Assembly: GCF_002020355.1 (NCBI RefSeq) | Contig: NZ_MPZV01000002.1 | Coordinates: forward strand, 1 to 64,000 | DNA: 64,000 bases | Direction: 5' to 3' | Source: Thioclava sediminum | GTDB taxonomy: Bacteria > Pseudomonadota > Alphaproteobacteria > Rhodobacterales > Rhodobacteraceae | Notes under the pieces: model-generated | Told to the model about the DNA's origin: nothing | Database searches by the model: none | The model's input: only the letters and a program-made list of their open reading frames with translations | Made by a program: the position numbers and the translations under genes | Shown: positions 1 through 10,142 of the stretch, one piece after another | Numbering within the stretch: position 1 is the first letter of the stretch | Layout of the letters: each line of letters opens with the position of its first letter

Positions 1-75
1 GGTCCGTTCGTCTATCGGTTAGGACGCCAGGTTTTCAACCTGGAAAGAGGGGTTCGATTCCCCTACGGACTGCCA
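1..75 (+). tRNA. tRNA-Glu (UUC)
   Basis: A full cloverleaf can be folded: a 7-bp acceptor stem closed by a G-U pair, a D arm with GGTTAGGA, an anticodon stem CCAGG/CCTGG with loop TTTTCAA (anticodon TTC), a T arm AGGGG/CCCCT with TTCGATT, discriminator G and an encoded CCA at 73-75. The gene starts at the first base of the window, so its promoter and any upstream partner are not visible. Confidence 0.95.
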
Positions 76-353
76 CTACTCCCCTGATTTCAAAACGATT
101 TCGTCACGCGCTGTTTGGTCGCGTGTGTTTGCGTTTGCCGCCATAGCGCGACTTTGCGCGCGTCGATCCCGCATGAAAAAGCGGCCCGTTTCGGGGGCCA
201 ACCCTTTGCAGTAGATGGTGCAGCGTGGGGCCGAACGCCTTGTAGGCGCGACGCCATGTCGATCAGCAGCTCCCGACAAGATCTTCGGGAGCCGTCTGCG
301 GCGGATGTCGGTTAGGCATGACAGCGCGCAACCTCGCCGCCCGGTCTTCACGG

Positions 354-878
354 TCAGCTGTCATCAGAGTGCGCAGCGATGCCAGTGCGCCGGACTGGAT
401 AATGGAGGCGTTTTTCCTTCAGGAAGTTCGTCAATGTAACGCCAGCCCTTTCGATCTTCTGCTCGCGAACCACGTCCCACCCCTGCTGCTCAAAAAGGCC
501 TCGGGCAAGATAGCTCGCGTGGGAGTGAAGGCGTGCTATCACGCCGTCTCGTGCGATTGCCTCGATCCGGGCATAGAGAGACCCACCGACGCCCTGTCGT
601 TGGTAGCCGGGCGCGACGAAAGCAAGATCTATGTAGCCATCATCGTCCAAGGTCATAAAGCCAACGGGCTGGCCTACCAAACGCGCTACCACAGTTCTCT
701 GAGCGGTCAGGCGTGATGCCCAGTTGGGTCCCGAAGGCGGCCCCGACGCCCAAGCCCGCCGCTGCTCAAAATTATAGAATTCCCTAGCTCCTTCACGCAC
801 GGCATCAAAGAATATGACTCCGAGCTGATCCGCTTCTGAGATGCGGAAATCACCAATTTCTATGGAAGAGTTCAGCAT
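354..878 (-). CDS. GNAT-family N-acetyltransferase
   Basis: A 174-residue protein with the GNAT acetyl-CoA binding motif A: the V-x-P-x-Y-Q-R-Q-G-V-G stretch at about residues 88-98 follows a predicted beta strand (YIDLAFV). The family transfers an acetyl group from acetyl-CoA to an amine, here of unknown identity. I chose the ATG at 878 because AGGA lies about 9 bases upstream and the protein then begins directly with the fold; a longer reading frame to 965 adds an unlikely Arg-rich leader. It stands alone between the tRNA and the sugar cluster, and its substrate cannot be predicted. Confidence 0.8.
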   Translation of the reverse strand: MLNSSIEIGDFRISEADQLGVIFFDAVREGAREFYNFEQRRAWASGPPSGPNWASRLTAQRTVVARLVGQPVGFMTLDDDGYIDLAFVAPGYQRQGVGGSLYARIEAIARDGVIARLHSHASYLARGLFEQQGWDVVREQKIERAGVTLTNFLKEKRLHYPVRRTGIAAHSDDS

Positions 879-1081
879 TGCGGCGGTCCTGCGGTGGCAT
901 CTGAAATGAGCGCGATCGAAGCCCAACAGCGCCAAAGCTGACCTTCCCGCGTAACGTCGTATCATGCAAGTTCGGGCTCGAAGCGACCATTGCGCTTCGA
1001 GCCTTCACGTTTCTCACGCGCACCATTTACTGAGAAGGCCTGTCCTCTCGGCGCCGCTTTCTCGATGCTCTGTCAGAGGCC

Positions 1082-3442
1082 TCACGCGCCGTAGGCCACC
1101 CAGATGTTTTTCACCTGCGTCGCGCGGTCGAGGAACAGGCGCCCTTGCCCCGCACGGGCACCCCAGTCGCGTGCGTCATCGGCTTCGACCCAGGTCTGCT
1201 TGAGGTTCCCGGCGCTTTGCGCCTCGACCATCTGGCAGCCCTCGGCATTCCCGAAATACCACATCGCATCGACGCCATCATGGGCGGCCAGCGTCTTCGC
1301 CAACTCGTCGCGCGGGCCCGTGACGATGTTGACCACGCCGCCCGGCACGTCGGAGGTGTCGAGCACCTGATAGAGGTCGGTCGCGGCCAGCGGATGCGTC
1401 TGGCTCGGGACCAGCACCACGCGGTTGCCCATCGCAATCGCGGGGAGCACCAGCGAGATCGCCCCCAGAAGTGGTTGCGCGGTCGGGGCCACCAGCCCCA
1501 TCACCCCGATCGGCTCGTTCATCGCCAGCGTCACGAAGTCCGACTTGGTCGCATGGACCGCGCCGTCGAACTTGTCGGCCTGGGCTGCATACCAGAAGCA
1601 GCGCGCGACCGCCGTCTCGACCTCGGCCTCGGCGGCCTTGCGCGAGGCGCCGAAGCTTTCGAGACGGGCGGCGAATTCCGCGCCGCGCACCGAGAGGTTC
1701 TCGCCGATGTAATAGAGCACCTGCGCCCGGTTATGGCCCGTGGCCTTGCCCCAGCCCTTGGCCTTATGCGCCGCCTCGACCGCGTTGCGGATATCCTTGC
1801 GGTTGCCGAGCCCTGCGAGCCCCACGACCGCTTTGCCGCCCTTCACCTGATAGCTGTAGCCGCTATCGGGCCGCGCCTGCCTGCCGCCGACATAGAGCTT
1901 CGCGGTGCGGTCGATCTCGCCGCCCTTGATCGTATCTGCGGGGCCGGTCTCCAGCTCGGCGGGCGTCGTGCCCTTACCCTTGCCGGTTGCCGCCGCCGGG
2001 TTGCGCAGATAGGCACGCATGCCTTCGCGCCCGCCCTCGCGGCCGAAGCCGCTCTCGCGATAGCCGCCAAAGCCCGCGCCCGCGTCGAAGATGTTCGTGG
2101 AGTTGATCCAGACGATCCCGGCTTTCACCTGCCCCGCGATGTCGAGGCACAGGTTCACGTTCTCCGACCAGATGCTGGCCGCCAGCCCGTAGCGCGTGTT
2201 GTTGGCCAGCGCGACCGCATCGGACGGCGTGCGGAAGGTGGTGAGCGTGACCACGGGGCCGAAGATTTCCTCGGTCGCGAGAACGCTTGCGGGTTCGACA
2301 TCCGTCACCAGCGTCGGCGGGAAGAAGCACCCCTGAGGCGCGGAGCCTTGGGTCAGCGTCGCGCCCTCGCTTGCGCCCTTCTCGACCAGTTCGCGAATAC
2401 GCGCGAGCTGCGAGGGATGCACGATCGCGCCGATATCGGTGCTCTTGTCCATCGGATCGCCGGTGCGCAGCGTCTTCATCCGGGCACGCAGCAGCGTCTC
2501 GAACCGCTCGGCCACGGCCTCGGCGACGAGGATGCGCGAGCCTGCGCAGCAGACCTGTCCCTGATTGAACCAGATCGCATCCACCACGCCTTCGACGGCG
2601 GCGTCCAGATCGGCATCCTCGAAGACGACGAAGGGGGATTTGCCGCCCAGTTCCAGCGTCAGCGCTTTGCCGGACCCTGCGGTGCGCTCGCGCAGAATGC
2701 GGCCCACATCGGTCGAGCCGGTGAAGGCCAGTTTGTCGATCCCCTCATGGCCGACGATGGCAGCGCCGGTCTCGCCGTCGCCGGTGACGATGTTGATCAC
2801 GCCTTTCGGGATGCCGCATTCCTGTGCGATCTCGGCGAAGGCCAGCGCGGTCAGCGACGTGTATTCGGCGGGCTTCAGCACCACCGTATTGCCCGCCGCC
2901 AGCGCGGGCGCGACCTTCCACGACAGCATCAAAAGCGGGAAATTCCATGGGATGATCTGGCCGCAAACGCCCTGCGCGGTGTGACCCGGCAGCTCGTCCT
3001 CCAAGATCTCCGCCCAGCCCGCATGGTGATAGAAGTGGCGCGCGACCAGCGGGATGTCGATGTCGCGGCTCTCGCGGATCGGCTTGCCGCTGTCGAGGGT
3101 CTCCAGCACCGCCAGAAGGCGCGAGTGCTGCTGGATGTGGCGAGCCAAAGCGTAAAGATGCTTCGCACGCTGATGGCCCGACAGCTTCGCCCAACCGCTT
3201 TGCGCCTTGCGCGCGGCGGAGACGGCGGCATCCACGTCCGACGCTGTGCCTTGCGTGACGCGCGCCAGCACCGTGTCGCTTGCCGGATCGCGGACCTCGA
3301 ACAGATCGCCCGGCTTGGTCATCGCGCCGTCGATGAAATGGCCGAAGCCGCCCTCATGCTTGGCGAGCCATTTGCGCGCCTGGCTGTCGTCTTCGGGGGC
3401 CACGCCGTACTCCATGGTTTCGAGGATGTTCTGAATGCTCAT
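1082..3442 (-). CDS. Two-domain aldehyde dehydrogenase (ALDH16-type)
   Basis: A 786-residue NAD(P)-dependent aldehyde dehydrogenase, much longer than the usual 480-500. Residues about 40-490 form a complete catalytic unit: PWNFP with Asn167, the LELGG general base Glu264, and catalytic Cys298 in GQVCCAG. From about 510 to the end a second, partial ALDH-like domain repeats the coenzyme-binding half but shows no active-site Cys. This layout is that of family ALDH16, known from Rhodobacteraceae relatives. A strong AGGAG site precedes the ATG at 3442, 11 bases after deoC. As the last gene after deoC it most likely oxidises the acetaldehyde released by the aldolase. Whether the product is acetate or something else is not visible. 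Confidence 0.9.
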   Translation of the reverse strand: MSIQNILETMEYGVAPEDDSQARKWLAKHEGGFGHFIDGAMTKPGDLFEVRDPASDTVLARVTQGTASDVDAAVSAARKAQSGWAKLSGHQRAKHLYALARHIQQHSRLLAVLETLDSGKPIRESRDIDIPLVARHFYHHAGWAEILEDELPGHTAQGVCGQIIPWNFPLLMLSWKVAPALAAGNTVVLKPAEYTSLTALAFAEIAQECGIPKGVINIVTGDGETGAAIVGHEGIDKLAFTGSTDVGRILRERTAGSGKALTLELGGKSPFVVFEDADLDAAVEGVVDAIWFNQGQVCCAGSRILVAEAVAERFETLLRARMKTLRTGDPMDKSTDIGAIVHPSQLARIRELVEKGASEGATLTQGSAPQGCFFPPTLVTDVEPASVLATEEIFGPVVTLTTFRTPSDAVALANNTRYGLAASIWSENVNLCLDIAGQVKAGIVWINSTNIFDAGAGFGGYRESGFGREGGREGMRAYLRNPAAATGKGKGTTPAELETGPADTIKGGEIDRTAKLYVGGRQARPDSGYSYQVKGGKAVVGLAGLGNRKDIRNAVEAAHKAKGWGKATGHNRAQVLYYIGENLSVRGAEFAARLESFGASRKAAEAEVETAVARCFWYAAQADKFDGAVHATKSDFVTLAMNEPIGVMGLVAPTAQPLLGAISLVLPAIAMGNRVVLVPSQTHPLAATDLYQVLDTSDVPGGVVNIVTGPRDELAKTLAAHDGVDAMWYFGNAEGCQMVEAQSAGNLKQTWVEADDARDWGARAGQGRLFLDRATQVKNIWVAYGA

Positions 3443-3453
3443 TTTGTCTCTCC

Positions 3454-4473
3454 TCAGGCCAGCGCGTGACGGCTGCTATCGGCGTAACGGCCGGTGACGT
3501 AGTGCTCCAGCTGGCGCTCGATATCGCCCAGCATCGAGCTTGCACCGAAGCGGAACAGGTCGGGGTTGAGCCAGTCGCGGCCCAGCTCTTCTTTCATAAG
3601 GATCTGCCAGGCCAGCGCCTCTTTCGCCTGCTTCATCCCGCCCGCGGGTTTGAAGCCGATGCGGTGGCCGGTCGCCATCCCGTAATCGCGCAGCGCGCGC
3701 AGCATGGTCAGGCTGACGGGCAGCGTGGCGTTGACGCTTTCCTTGCCGGTCGAGGTCTTGATGAAATCGGCCCCCGCCTGCATCGCCACCATCGAGGCGG
3801 AATAGACGTTGTTGAGCGTCTCCAGCTCGCCAGTCGCCAGGATCGCCTTCATATGGGCGTCGCCGCAGGCCTCGCGCATCGCCGCGATCTCGTCATGCAG
3901 GCCCTGCCAGTTCCGGGTCAGCGCCAGTTCGCGGTTGATCACGATGTCGATCTCGGCCGCGCCCTGCGCCACCGCCCAGCGGATTTCCTCGAGCCGCAGA
4001 TGCAGCGGCATCAGACCTGCCGGAAAGCCTGTCGCGACCGAGGCCACGGGGATATTCGACCCTTCCAACGCCTTGACGGCATGGGGCACCATCGTCGGAT
4101 AGACGCAGACCGCGCCCACGGTCAGCTCGCCCGCGCTCAGGCCCAGCCCCGCCTCGATATGCGAGGCCAAGGGCTTGCGCGCCTTCGCGCAAAGCCGTTT
4201 CACCCGGCCCTCGGTATCGTCGCCCGCAAGCGTCGTCAGATCGACGCAGCGCACCGCGTTGACCAGCCACGCCGCCTGATGCGCCTTCTTCACGCTGCGC
4301 CGGGTGGTGAGCGTCGCGCAGCGGCGCTCGGCGGCGGCGCGGTTGACGCGGTGGCCCTCGAACATCCCCACATCGAGCGCCATGCCGGGGTTGCGCGCAT
4401 GCTCCCCTGCGGCCGCGGCGGTGGGCACCAAAGCCCCTTCCGCACGCGTCTCGGTTTTCATTTCGGTCTTCAT
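3454..4473 (-). CDS. deoC: Deoxyribose-phosphate aldolase DeoC
   Basis: A 339-residue class I aldolase that cleaves 2-deoxyribose-5-phosphate to glyceraldehyde-3-phosphate and acetaldehyde. The Schiff-base lysine is K239 in FIKTSTGK; the second lysine is K275 in GFKPAGG and the acidic residue is D176 in EIDIVIN. It belongs to the long DeoC type with an N-terminal extension of about 70 residues rather than the 220-260-residue short type. The start at 4473 has AGGAG 7 bases upstream. It lies 92 bases after the ribokinase-family gene and directly before the aldehyde dehydrogenase, so both aldolase products are catered for. Confidence 0.95.
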   Translation of the reverse strand: MKTEMKTETRAEGALVPTAAAAGEHARNPGMALDVGMFEGHRVNRAAAERRCATLTTRRSVKKAHQAAWLVNAVRCVDLTTLAGDDTEGRVKRLCAKARKPLASHIEAGLGLSAGELTVGAVCVYPTMVPHAVKALEGSNIPVASVATGFPAGLMPLHLRLEEIRWAVAQGAAEIDIVINRELALTRNWQGLHDEIAAMREACGDAHMKAILATGELETLNNVYSASMVAMQAGADFIKTSTGKESVNATLPVSLTMLRALRDYGMATGHRIGFKPAGGMKQAKEALAWQILMKEELGRDWLNPDLFRFGASSMLGDIERQLEHYVTGRYADSSRHALA

Positions 4474-4565
4474 TGCGTGTCTCCTAAATCGGGACTCGTC
4501 ACAGCCTCGCCGCCACGTCCGGAGTAATTCCCGGGCGTGCGCGATCGGGACAAGATCAGCATAAG

Positions 4566-5498
4566 TCAGCCGAGCCCATGCTCGGAAAGAAAGTCGTCGA
4601 ATTCGGCGGGCGTCGCGTAGCTTGTTTGCGTGCCGCGACGGGTGATCGACAATGCGGCATAGCGCGCGGCACGGGTCAGCGCCGCGGTGGGCTCCACCCC
4701 TTGGCCAAGGAAATGCGCGAAACTGCCGATGAAAGCGTCGCCCGCGCCGGTGGTATCGACCGGGCTGACCGAGACCGGGGCGATCTCTTCGACGGTGTCC
4801 GCGGTGATCCGGCGCGCGCCGCGCCCGCCAAGCGTCACCACGACGTTGTGGATGCCGCGTTCGATCAGGCTGCGCGCGGCGGCGATCACCTCGTCATCAG
4901 TGCCGGTGGGCAGCCCCGAAAGCATCGCCAGTTCGCTCTCGTTCGGGCAGAACCAGTCGAGCCCATCGAGCCGCGCGATATCCAGATCGGGATGCGCAGG
5001 CGCGGGGTTCAGGATCGTCGTCACCCCTTCGCGCGCCCCGAAGGCCACAGTGTGATAGACGGTTTCCAGATCGACCTCGAGCTGCATCAGGATCGCAGAG
5101 GCTGCGCGCAACGTCTCGGCCGCCGCATCGACATCGGCCGGTGCCAGCGCCGCATTGGCCCCTTTCACGATCAGGATCGCGTTCTCGCCATCACGCTCGA
5201 CGAAGATCGGCGCCACGCCCGAGGCCGAGCCTTCGACGGTGCGCACATGGGTCGTGTCGATCCCGTTTTTCTCCAGATTGGCGCGGACCTGCGGGCCGAA
5301 CCCGTCATCGCCCACGCAGGTGACCATCGCCACATCCGAGCCCAGACGCGCCGCGGCAACCGCCTGGTTCGCGCCCTTGCCCCCGAACCCCATCGCGAAA
5401 TCGGGGGCTTCGAGCGTCTCGCCGCGTCCCGGCATCCGGTCGATATAGGTCACCAGATCCATCATGTTCGAGCCGACGACGGCTATCTTCTCAGGCAT
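4566..5498 (-). CDS. PfkB/ribokinase-family sugar kinase
   Basis: A 310-residue kinase of the ribokinase family. It has the N-terminal sugar-binding signature GGKGANQAVAAARLG (about residues 39-53) and the C-terminal DTTGAGDAF signature carrying the anion hole and catalytic Asp. Known members phosphorylate ribose, deoxyribose or fructose. Next to deoC and a DeoR-type repressor, a deoxyribokinase role (sugar to deoxyribose-5-phosphate) is the best guess, but ribokinase cannot be excluded. The ATG at 5498 overlaps the end of the DUF4432 gene by 8 bases, which indicates translational coupling. Confidence 0.88.
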   Translation of the reverse strand: MPEKIAVVGSNMMDLVTYIDRMPGRGETLEAPDFAMGFGGKGANQAVAAARLGSDVAMVTCVGDDGFGPQVRANLEKNGIDTTHVRTVEGSASGVAPIFVERDGENAILIVKGANAALAPADVDAAAETLRAASAILMQLEVDLETVYHTVAFGAREGVTTILNPAPAHPDLDIARLDGLDWFCPNESELAMLSGLPTGTDDEVIAAARSLIERGIHNVVVTLGGRGARRITADTVEEIAPVSVSPVDTTGAGDAFIGSFAHFLGQGVEPTAALTRAARYAALSITRRGTQTSYATPAEFDDFLSEHGLG

Positions 5499-6585
5499 TC
5501 TCTTTCTCCGTCAGGTCGGAAATCGTCTTGGCGAGCGCGGTAGTCTCGGCCTTGTCAGTATAGCCGAAGCGGGTCGCGAAATGCGCGGTCTCTCCGGCTG
5601 GGAGGCTGCGGAGATTGCCCTTCGCCTTCTCCGCCGTGTAACCCTCGGGCTCGCAGGTGGACGGCAGCGCGAAGGCCGCGACCGAGGCATCCTCGCCGTT
5701 CAGGATCCAGCGCGCGAGGTGGTCGAACTGATCGGGCCGCCAGCTCATCGAGAACCCGTCGCCCGCGGGCCGCTCCAGAAGCGCGTGGCTCTCGCCCGAC
5801 GCATCGGCTGCGGGCCGCTCGATATAGAGAACCTGTTCGGGGTTCCACTTCTCGGGCGCGTCCAGCGTGGCGCTGTCTTCGGGCGCTTCCGCCAGCCGTT
5901 CAATGAAATCGGTATAGGCCCGCGTCGGCTGAACATGGGCGGGCACGTCGCGGCGGACGCGGGTACGCTCGGGCGTGAAGGGGGCCGCCTGATGGATGCG
6001 CCCGTCTTTGACGAAGGCGAAGTTCACATGGCACATATACATCAGGTCCATCGGCAGGGCGGAGCGGTTCTCGACCGCCATCGCCATCTCGATCTGAGTG
6101 GTTTCCCGCACCGTGATCGAGGGCATCGCGCGGTAATGCGGGCCGAAGCCACGGATGTAATCGACATGACCGCCAAGGCGCACGAACGCCCCCTGCCCGT
6201 CTTCGCCGATCTCCAGATGGGCGGCGTCCATCGTGGCACAGGCCATCTCGCCATGCAGCGGATGGTCATCCTGCGGACCGGGGCAACCGTTGCGCAGCAA
6301 GCCAGAGTGATAGGCGAGACAGCCATAGGTTTCGACGATCACCTGCGCCGGGCGCGGCTCGGCAAAGGCGCTGTCCATCGTCAGGCGCACGCCGTCGAAC
6401 ATCGCGTCCCAGAGCATCTGGCCCATGTAGGGCAGCATCTCGACCCGGCCGCGCGGGGTCTCCACGCCCACCATCTCGATGCCAAGCGCGGTGCGCCAGC
6501 CGGTGACGGTGAAACTGTCGGTCTTGGCGAGCACGCTCGGGGCCAGCCCGAACCGCTCACGCGGGAGAGGAATGATCACGCTCAT
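5491..6585 (-). CDS. DUF4432 aldose-1-epimerase-like protein
   Basis: A 364-residue protein resembling the DUF4432 group, which has the galactose-mutarotase-like beta-sandwich fold. His/Glu/Asp-rich stretches such as DDHPLHGEMA (about 120-130) and MCHVNFAF (about 220) are consistent with a carbohydrate-binding cleft. It has no signal peptide, so it should act in the cytoplasm. It begins one base after the stop of the permease and overlaps the kinase gene. I infer that it interconverts anomers of the imported sugar before phosphorylation, as deoxyribose mutarotases do in some enterobacteria; this is context, not proof. Confidence 0.75.
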   Translation of the reverse strand: MSVIIPLPRERFGLAPSVLAKTDSFTVTGWRTALGIEMVGVETPRGRVEMLPYMGQMLWDAMFDGVRLTMDSAFAEPRPAQVIVETYGCLAYHSGLLRNGCPGPQDDHPLHGEMACATMDAAHLEIGEDGQGAFVRLGGHVDYIRGFGPHYRAMPSITVRETTQIEMAMAVENRSALPMDLMYMCHVNFAFVKDGRIHQAAPFTPERTRVRRDVPAHVQPTRAYTDFIERLAEAPEDSATLDAPEKWNPEQVLYIERPAADASGESHALLERPAGDGFSMSWRPDQFDHLARWILNGEDASVAAFALPSTCEPEGYTAEKAKGNLRSLPAGETAHFATRFGYTDKAETTALAKTISDLTEKENA

Positions 6586-6586
6586 C

Positions 6587-7609
6587 TTACGCTCCTTTCC
6601 GGCGACGCCAGGAATTGAGGGCGATCACCCCGATCAGGAAGGCGCCCCAGACGAAATCGATCAGGTGGTTCGAGACCCGCATCATCTGGAAGCCCGAGGA
6701 CAACAGCGTCAGCGAGATCAGCGCAAGGGCCACGCCCAGCACATTGCCGCGACCGCCTGCCGGGTTGGTCCCCCCCAGCACCGCGATCAGCACCGCCTGC
6801 AGCAGGTAAGACGCGCCGTAATCCGACTTCGCCGCGTTGGTCCGCGCCGACAGCAGGATACCCGCCATCGCGGCCAGCATCCCCGTCAGCATGTAGGAAT
6901 AGAGGATCATCTGGCCGCGCTTCACCCCCGCATAGACCGCCGCTTTCGGGTTGGTCCCGATCAGCTTGAGCCGCAGCCCGAAGGAGGTCCGCGCGAGCAG
7001 CAGCGACAGTGCGATGCAGACCAGCACGAAGATCACCAGCGGCACCGGGATGCCCACCAGTTTGCCGTTGCCGATCGCGTTCCACCCCGGCGGGAAGCCG
7101 ACGATCGCAGGCCCTCCCGTCAGCACGAGGCACATCCCGATGAAGACCTGGCCGGTACCCAGCGTCGCAAGGATCGGCGTAATCTTCAGCACCGAAATCA
7201 GGAAGCCGTTCAGCAGCCCCGCCAGCAGCCCCACGATCAGGGCCGCGCTCACGCCCAGCGTCACCGGGCCGAGGCCCAATGCGCCCGAGCCGCCATCGCC
7301 CGCCATCGCCCCGAAGAGCGTGCCGGCCGTGATGCCCGCAAGGTTCGCGACGCCCACGATGGACAGGTCGATCCCCCCGGTCAGCATCGCGATCATCATC
7401 GCGATCGACAGGATGCCGAGTTCCGGCATGAAGAAGGCCATCGACTCGAAGTTGTAAGACGACAGGAACATCGAAGGCCGCAGCGCCGTCATCGCGATCA
7501 GCACCAGCACACAGGATACGGCCAGCATGACGTTGGTCTGTGCCGCCTCGCCCTTGAGCCAGCCGCGCAGGCCGGGCCGGGAGGTGGCGTTGGTCTTGGT
7601 CTCGCTCAT
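6587..7609 (-). CDS. Sugar ABC transporter permease (second)
   Basis: An integral membrane protein of about 340 residues in the RbsC/RhaP-type permease family (BPD_transp_2), with about ten hydrophobic segments and the family signature region LTGGIDLSIVG followed by a glycine-rich loop. Three ATG codons stand in tandem (7615, 7612, 7609); I chose 7609 because the GGGGAG site then lies 6 bases upstream. It probably pairs with the preceding permease as a heterodimer under the fused ATPase. It is followed one base later by the DUF4432 gene. Confidence 0.9.
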   Translation of the reverse strand: MSETKTNATSRPGLRGWLKGEAAQTNVMLAVSCVLVLIAMTALRPSMFLSSYNFESMAFFMPELGILSIAMMIAMLTGGIDLSIVGVANLAGITAGTLFGAMAGDGGSGALGLGPVTLGVSAALIVGLLAGLLNGFLISVLKITPILATLGTGQVFIGMCLVLTGGPAIVGFPPGWNAIGNGKLVGIPVPLVIFVLVCIALSLLLARTSFGLRLKLIGTNPKAAVYAGVKRGQMILYSYMLTGMLAAMAGILLSARTNAAKSDYGASYLLQAVLIAVLGGTNPAGGRGNVLGVALALISLTLLSSGFQMMRVSNHLIDFVWGAFLIGVIALNSWRRRKGA

Positions 7610-7625
7610 CATCATCTCCCCTGCC

Positions 7626-8603
7626 TCACACCAAAGCCCTGCGGTCGCGCAGCGCCGTCACGGTCACAGCCGCAACCAGCATCGCGCCCACGACGACCCG
7701 CTGCCATGTCGTGTCGATCCCCATCAGGATCAGCGAATTCTGGATCATCACGAGGATGAACACGCCCAGCACCGTGCCAAGCACCGTGCCGCGCCCGCCG
7801 AAGATCGACGCGCCGCCCAGCACCACCGCCGCGATCACGTCGAGCTCCAGCCCCACGAAGTCGCGCGGATTGGCGAGCCAGATCATCGAGCTGTGCAATA
7901 GCCCCGCAAAACCCGCCAGCGCGCCCGCCGTGACATAGACGAAGATCATCGTGCGGCCGGTCGAGAAGCCCACGCGCTTCGCCGCCTCCGGGTCCGCGCC
8001 ATAGGCATAAACCGAGCGCCCGATCATCGTGTGTTTCAGCACCAGATGCAGCGCGACGGCGAGACCCAGATAGATCACGATCATCGCGGTCAGCCCGTAG
8101 GTCGAGCCGTTCGCGCGTTCGAGCACGAATAGATCTGTCTTGCCGAAATTCACCAGCGCCTCGGGCATCTTGTTGATGTTCACGTTCGAGGTGCCGACGA
8201 GGCCCAACACCAGCCCGCGCACGACCGAGGCCGTGCCGAGTGTCACGATCAGCGGGATCATCTTGAACTTGTGGATGATGCCCGCATTCATCAGGCCCAG
8301 AAGCCCGCCGATTATGATTGTTGAGGCGAAGGGCAGCACCAGCCCGTTATAGTCGAGCGCCACCATCGAGCGGACCACGAGATACATCCCCGCGACCGCG
8401 AAGGCGGTGAAAGACACGTCGATCCCGCCCGAGATCATCACCAGCAGCACGCCCAAGGCCATGATGCCGATGACGACGTTTTCCTTGAGCAGGCTGAACA
8501 GGTTGGACATTTGCCAGAAGGCCGGGTTCACCAACCCGATGAAGATCATCGCGACCGCAAGGATCGCCAGAATGATCGCGTCGGAGCTGCGCAGGAATCT
8601 CAT
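7626..8603 (-). CDS. Sugar ABC transporter permease (first)
   Basis: A 325-residue permease of the same RbsC/RhaQ-type family, with about ten membrane segments and the signature [15 protein letters not shown] around residues 57-71. Its ATG overlaps the stop codon of the ATPase gene (ATGA), so translation is coupled. Two different permeases with one double-domain ATPase match the rhamnose and autoinducer-2 type importers rather than the single-permease ribose type. Confidence 0.9.
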   Translation of the reverse strand: MRFLRSSDAIILAILAVAMIFIGLVNPAFWQMSNLFSLLKENVVIGIMALGVLLVMISGGIDVSFTAFAVAGMYLVVRSMVALDYNGLVLPFASTIIIGGLLGLMNAGIIHKFKMIPLIVTLGTASVVRGLVLGLVGTSNVNINKMPEALVNFGKTDLFVLERANGSTYGLTAMIVIYLGLAVALHLVLKHTMIGRSVYAYGADPEAAKRVGFSTGRTMIFVYVTAGALAGFAGLLHSSMIWLANPRDFVGLELDVIAAVVLGGASIFGGRGTVLGTVLGVFILVMIQNSLILMGIDTTWQRVVVGAMLVAAVTVTALRDRRALV

Positions 8604-10114
8604 GCGGGCTCTCCTTGTTTTTCATTGGACAGCGCCGCGTCGAGCGCCTCTTCGGTCAGCGCGTCGCCCGCGAGTTCTCCGGTGATGCGGCCCTCGGTCA
8701 TGCACAGCACGCGGTTGCAGTTCGCGGCCAGCTCCGGCAAGTCGTCCGAGATCATCAGAACCGCCAGATCGTTGTTGCGGGTCAGGTCCTGAATGATGCC
8801 GTGGATCTGCTCTTTCGAGCCGACATCGACGCCCACGGTCGGGCCGTTCAGGATCAGCACGCGCGCATCGGTCATCAGCCAGCGCCCGATCATCACGCGT
8901 TGCGCGTTCCCGCCCGAGAGCGTGCCCACCGGCACGTCGATCCCCGGCGCGGAAATCGCCATCTCGCCGAACATCTTATGGGTCTCCTCCCCCGCCTTCT
9001 CGGCATCGAGCCACAGATGCGGCGCGAAGCGGCTCAGCGAGGAGACGATCGCATTGTCGCGGATCGAGCGGGTCAGGAACAACCCTTCCGACAGGCGATC
9101 CTCGGGCACATAGGCGATGCCAGCCGCGATCGCTTCGGGGACGTTCTTCGGCATCACGGGCTTGCCGTCGACCAGCATCTCGCCGCTCATATCGCTGCGC
9201 AGACCGAAGATCGCCTGTGCGATGGCCTTGCGGCCTGCACCTATCAGGCCGGACATGCCGACGATCTCGCCCGGCATCAGCGTCAGGTTGATGCCCTGCG
9301 CCTTGTCGCCGACGGTCACGTTGCGCAGCTCCAGCCGCGGTTCGCGCCCGCTGACATCGGGGGCAATGAAATGCCCCTGATGCAGGTCGCGCCCGGTCAT
9401 CGCGCGGGTGATCGAGCGTTCGTCATAATCCGAGATCGGGCCTTCGGTGACCTTCTTGCCATTGCGGAAGACGGTGAGACGCTCGGAGATTTCCAGCATC
9501 TCGCGCATCTTGTGACTGACGAACAGCGTGGCGATGCCGTCGGCCTGCAAATCCCGCACGATGCGGAAGAGGCGTTCGACTTCGCGCCCCGTGAGCGTCG
9601 TCGTGGGTTCGTCCATGATAATGAGCCGCGCATCGGCGAGCATCGCGCGGGCAATCGCCACGATCTGGCGGCCGGCGGCGGGAAGGGTCTCGACGGTCGC
9701 ATCGAGATCGAGCGTCACATCGAGCCGCGCCAGCACGTCGCGCGCCATCTTGCGGGCCCGGGTCCAGTCGATCCGGGTCTTGCCTTCGCGCAGGAAAGTA
9801 TTGAGCGCGAGGTTCTCGACCACGGTCAGTGTCGGGAACAGTGAGAAATCCTGGTAGATGACCTGCACGCCATGGGCGATCGAGGTCGCGGGGTCGAGCT
9901 TGCCGACCGGTTTGCCGTCGATCAGGATCTCGCCCTCGTCGGGCTGATAGACGCCCGAGACGATCTTGATGAGGGTGGATTTGCCCGAGCCGTTCTCGCC
10001 GGCGAGGCAGTGGATGCGGGCGGCGTCGAGCGTCAGCGACACGTCATCGAGCGCGCGCACGCCGCCGAAGCGCTTCGAGATGTTGCGCAGCTCGATCAGG
10101 GGAGCGGTGGCCAT
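8600..10114 (-). CDS. Sugar ABC transporter ATP-binding protein (two ABC domains)
   Basis: A 504-residue fused ATPase of the RbsA/RhaT/MglA type. The N-terminal domain has an intact Walker A (GENGSGKST, about residues 39-47) and Walker B with DEPTTTLTG. The C-terminal domain has a degenerate Walker A (GLIGAGRKA) but a good signature LSGGNAQ, as usual in this family, where only one site is fully active. It powers uptake through the two permeases downstream. A strong intercistronic hairpin separates it from the upstream binding-protein gene. Confidence 0.93.
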   Translation of the reverse strand: MATAPLIELRNISKRFGGVRALDDVSLTLDAARIHCLAGENGSGKSTLIKIVSGVYQPDEGEILIDGKPVGKLDPATSIAHGVQVIYQDFSLFPTLTVVENLALNTFLREGKTRIDWTRARKMARDVLARLDVTLDLDATVETLPAAGRQIVAIARAMLADARLIIMDEPTTTLTGREVERLFRIVRDLQADGIATLFVSHKMREMLEISERLTVFRNGKKVTEGPISDYDERSITRAMTGRDLHQGHFIAPDVSGREPRLELRNVTVGDKAQGINLTLMPGEIVGMSGLIGAGRKAIAQAIFGLRSDMSGEMLVDGKPVMPKNVPEAIAAGIAYVPEDRLSEGLFLTRSIRDNAIVSSLSRFAPHLWLDAEKAGEETHKMFGEMAISAPGIDVPVGTLSGGNAQRVMIGRWLMTDARVLILNGPTVGVDVGSKEQIHGIIQDLTRNNDLAVLMISDDLPELAANCNRVLCMTEGRITGELAGDALTEEALDAALSNEKQGEPA

Positions 10115-10142
10115 GGGGGTCTCCTCGCAGGCAGGTCGGCAA

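Noticed and set aside
269-292. An 8-bp hairpin GCTCCCGA / TCGGGAGC as a terminator for the tRNA or acetyltransferase.
   Set aside because: No U tract on either strand and a poor position relative to both genes; it may be chance.
1145-3469. A long plus-strand open frame of about 770 codons opposite the aldehyde dehydrogenase, and similar long frames opposite many other genes (for example 6479-7759, 19873-21834, 35348-37585).
   Set aside because: In this GC-rich genome antisense frames stay open by codon bias. They lack ribosome sites, have Arg/His/Gln-rich composition and show no protein motifs, while the opposite strand encodes clear families.
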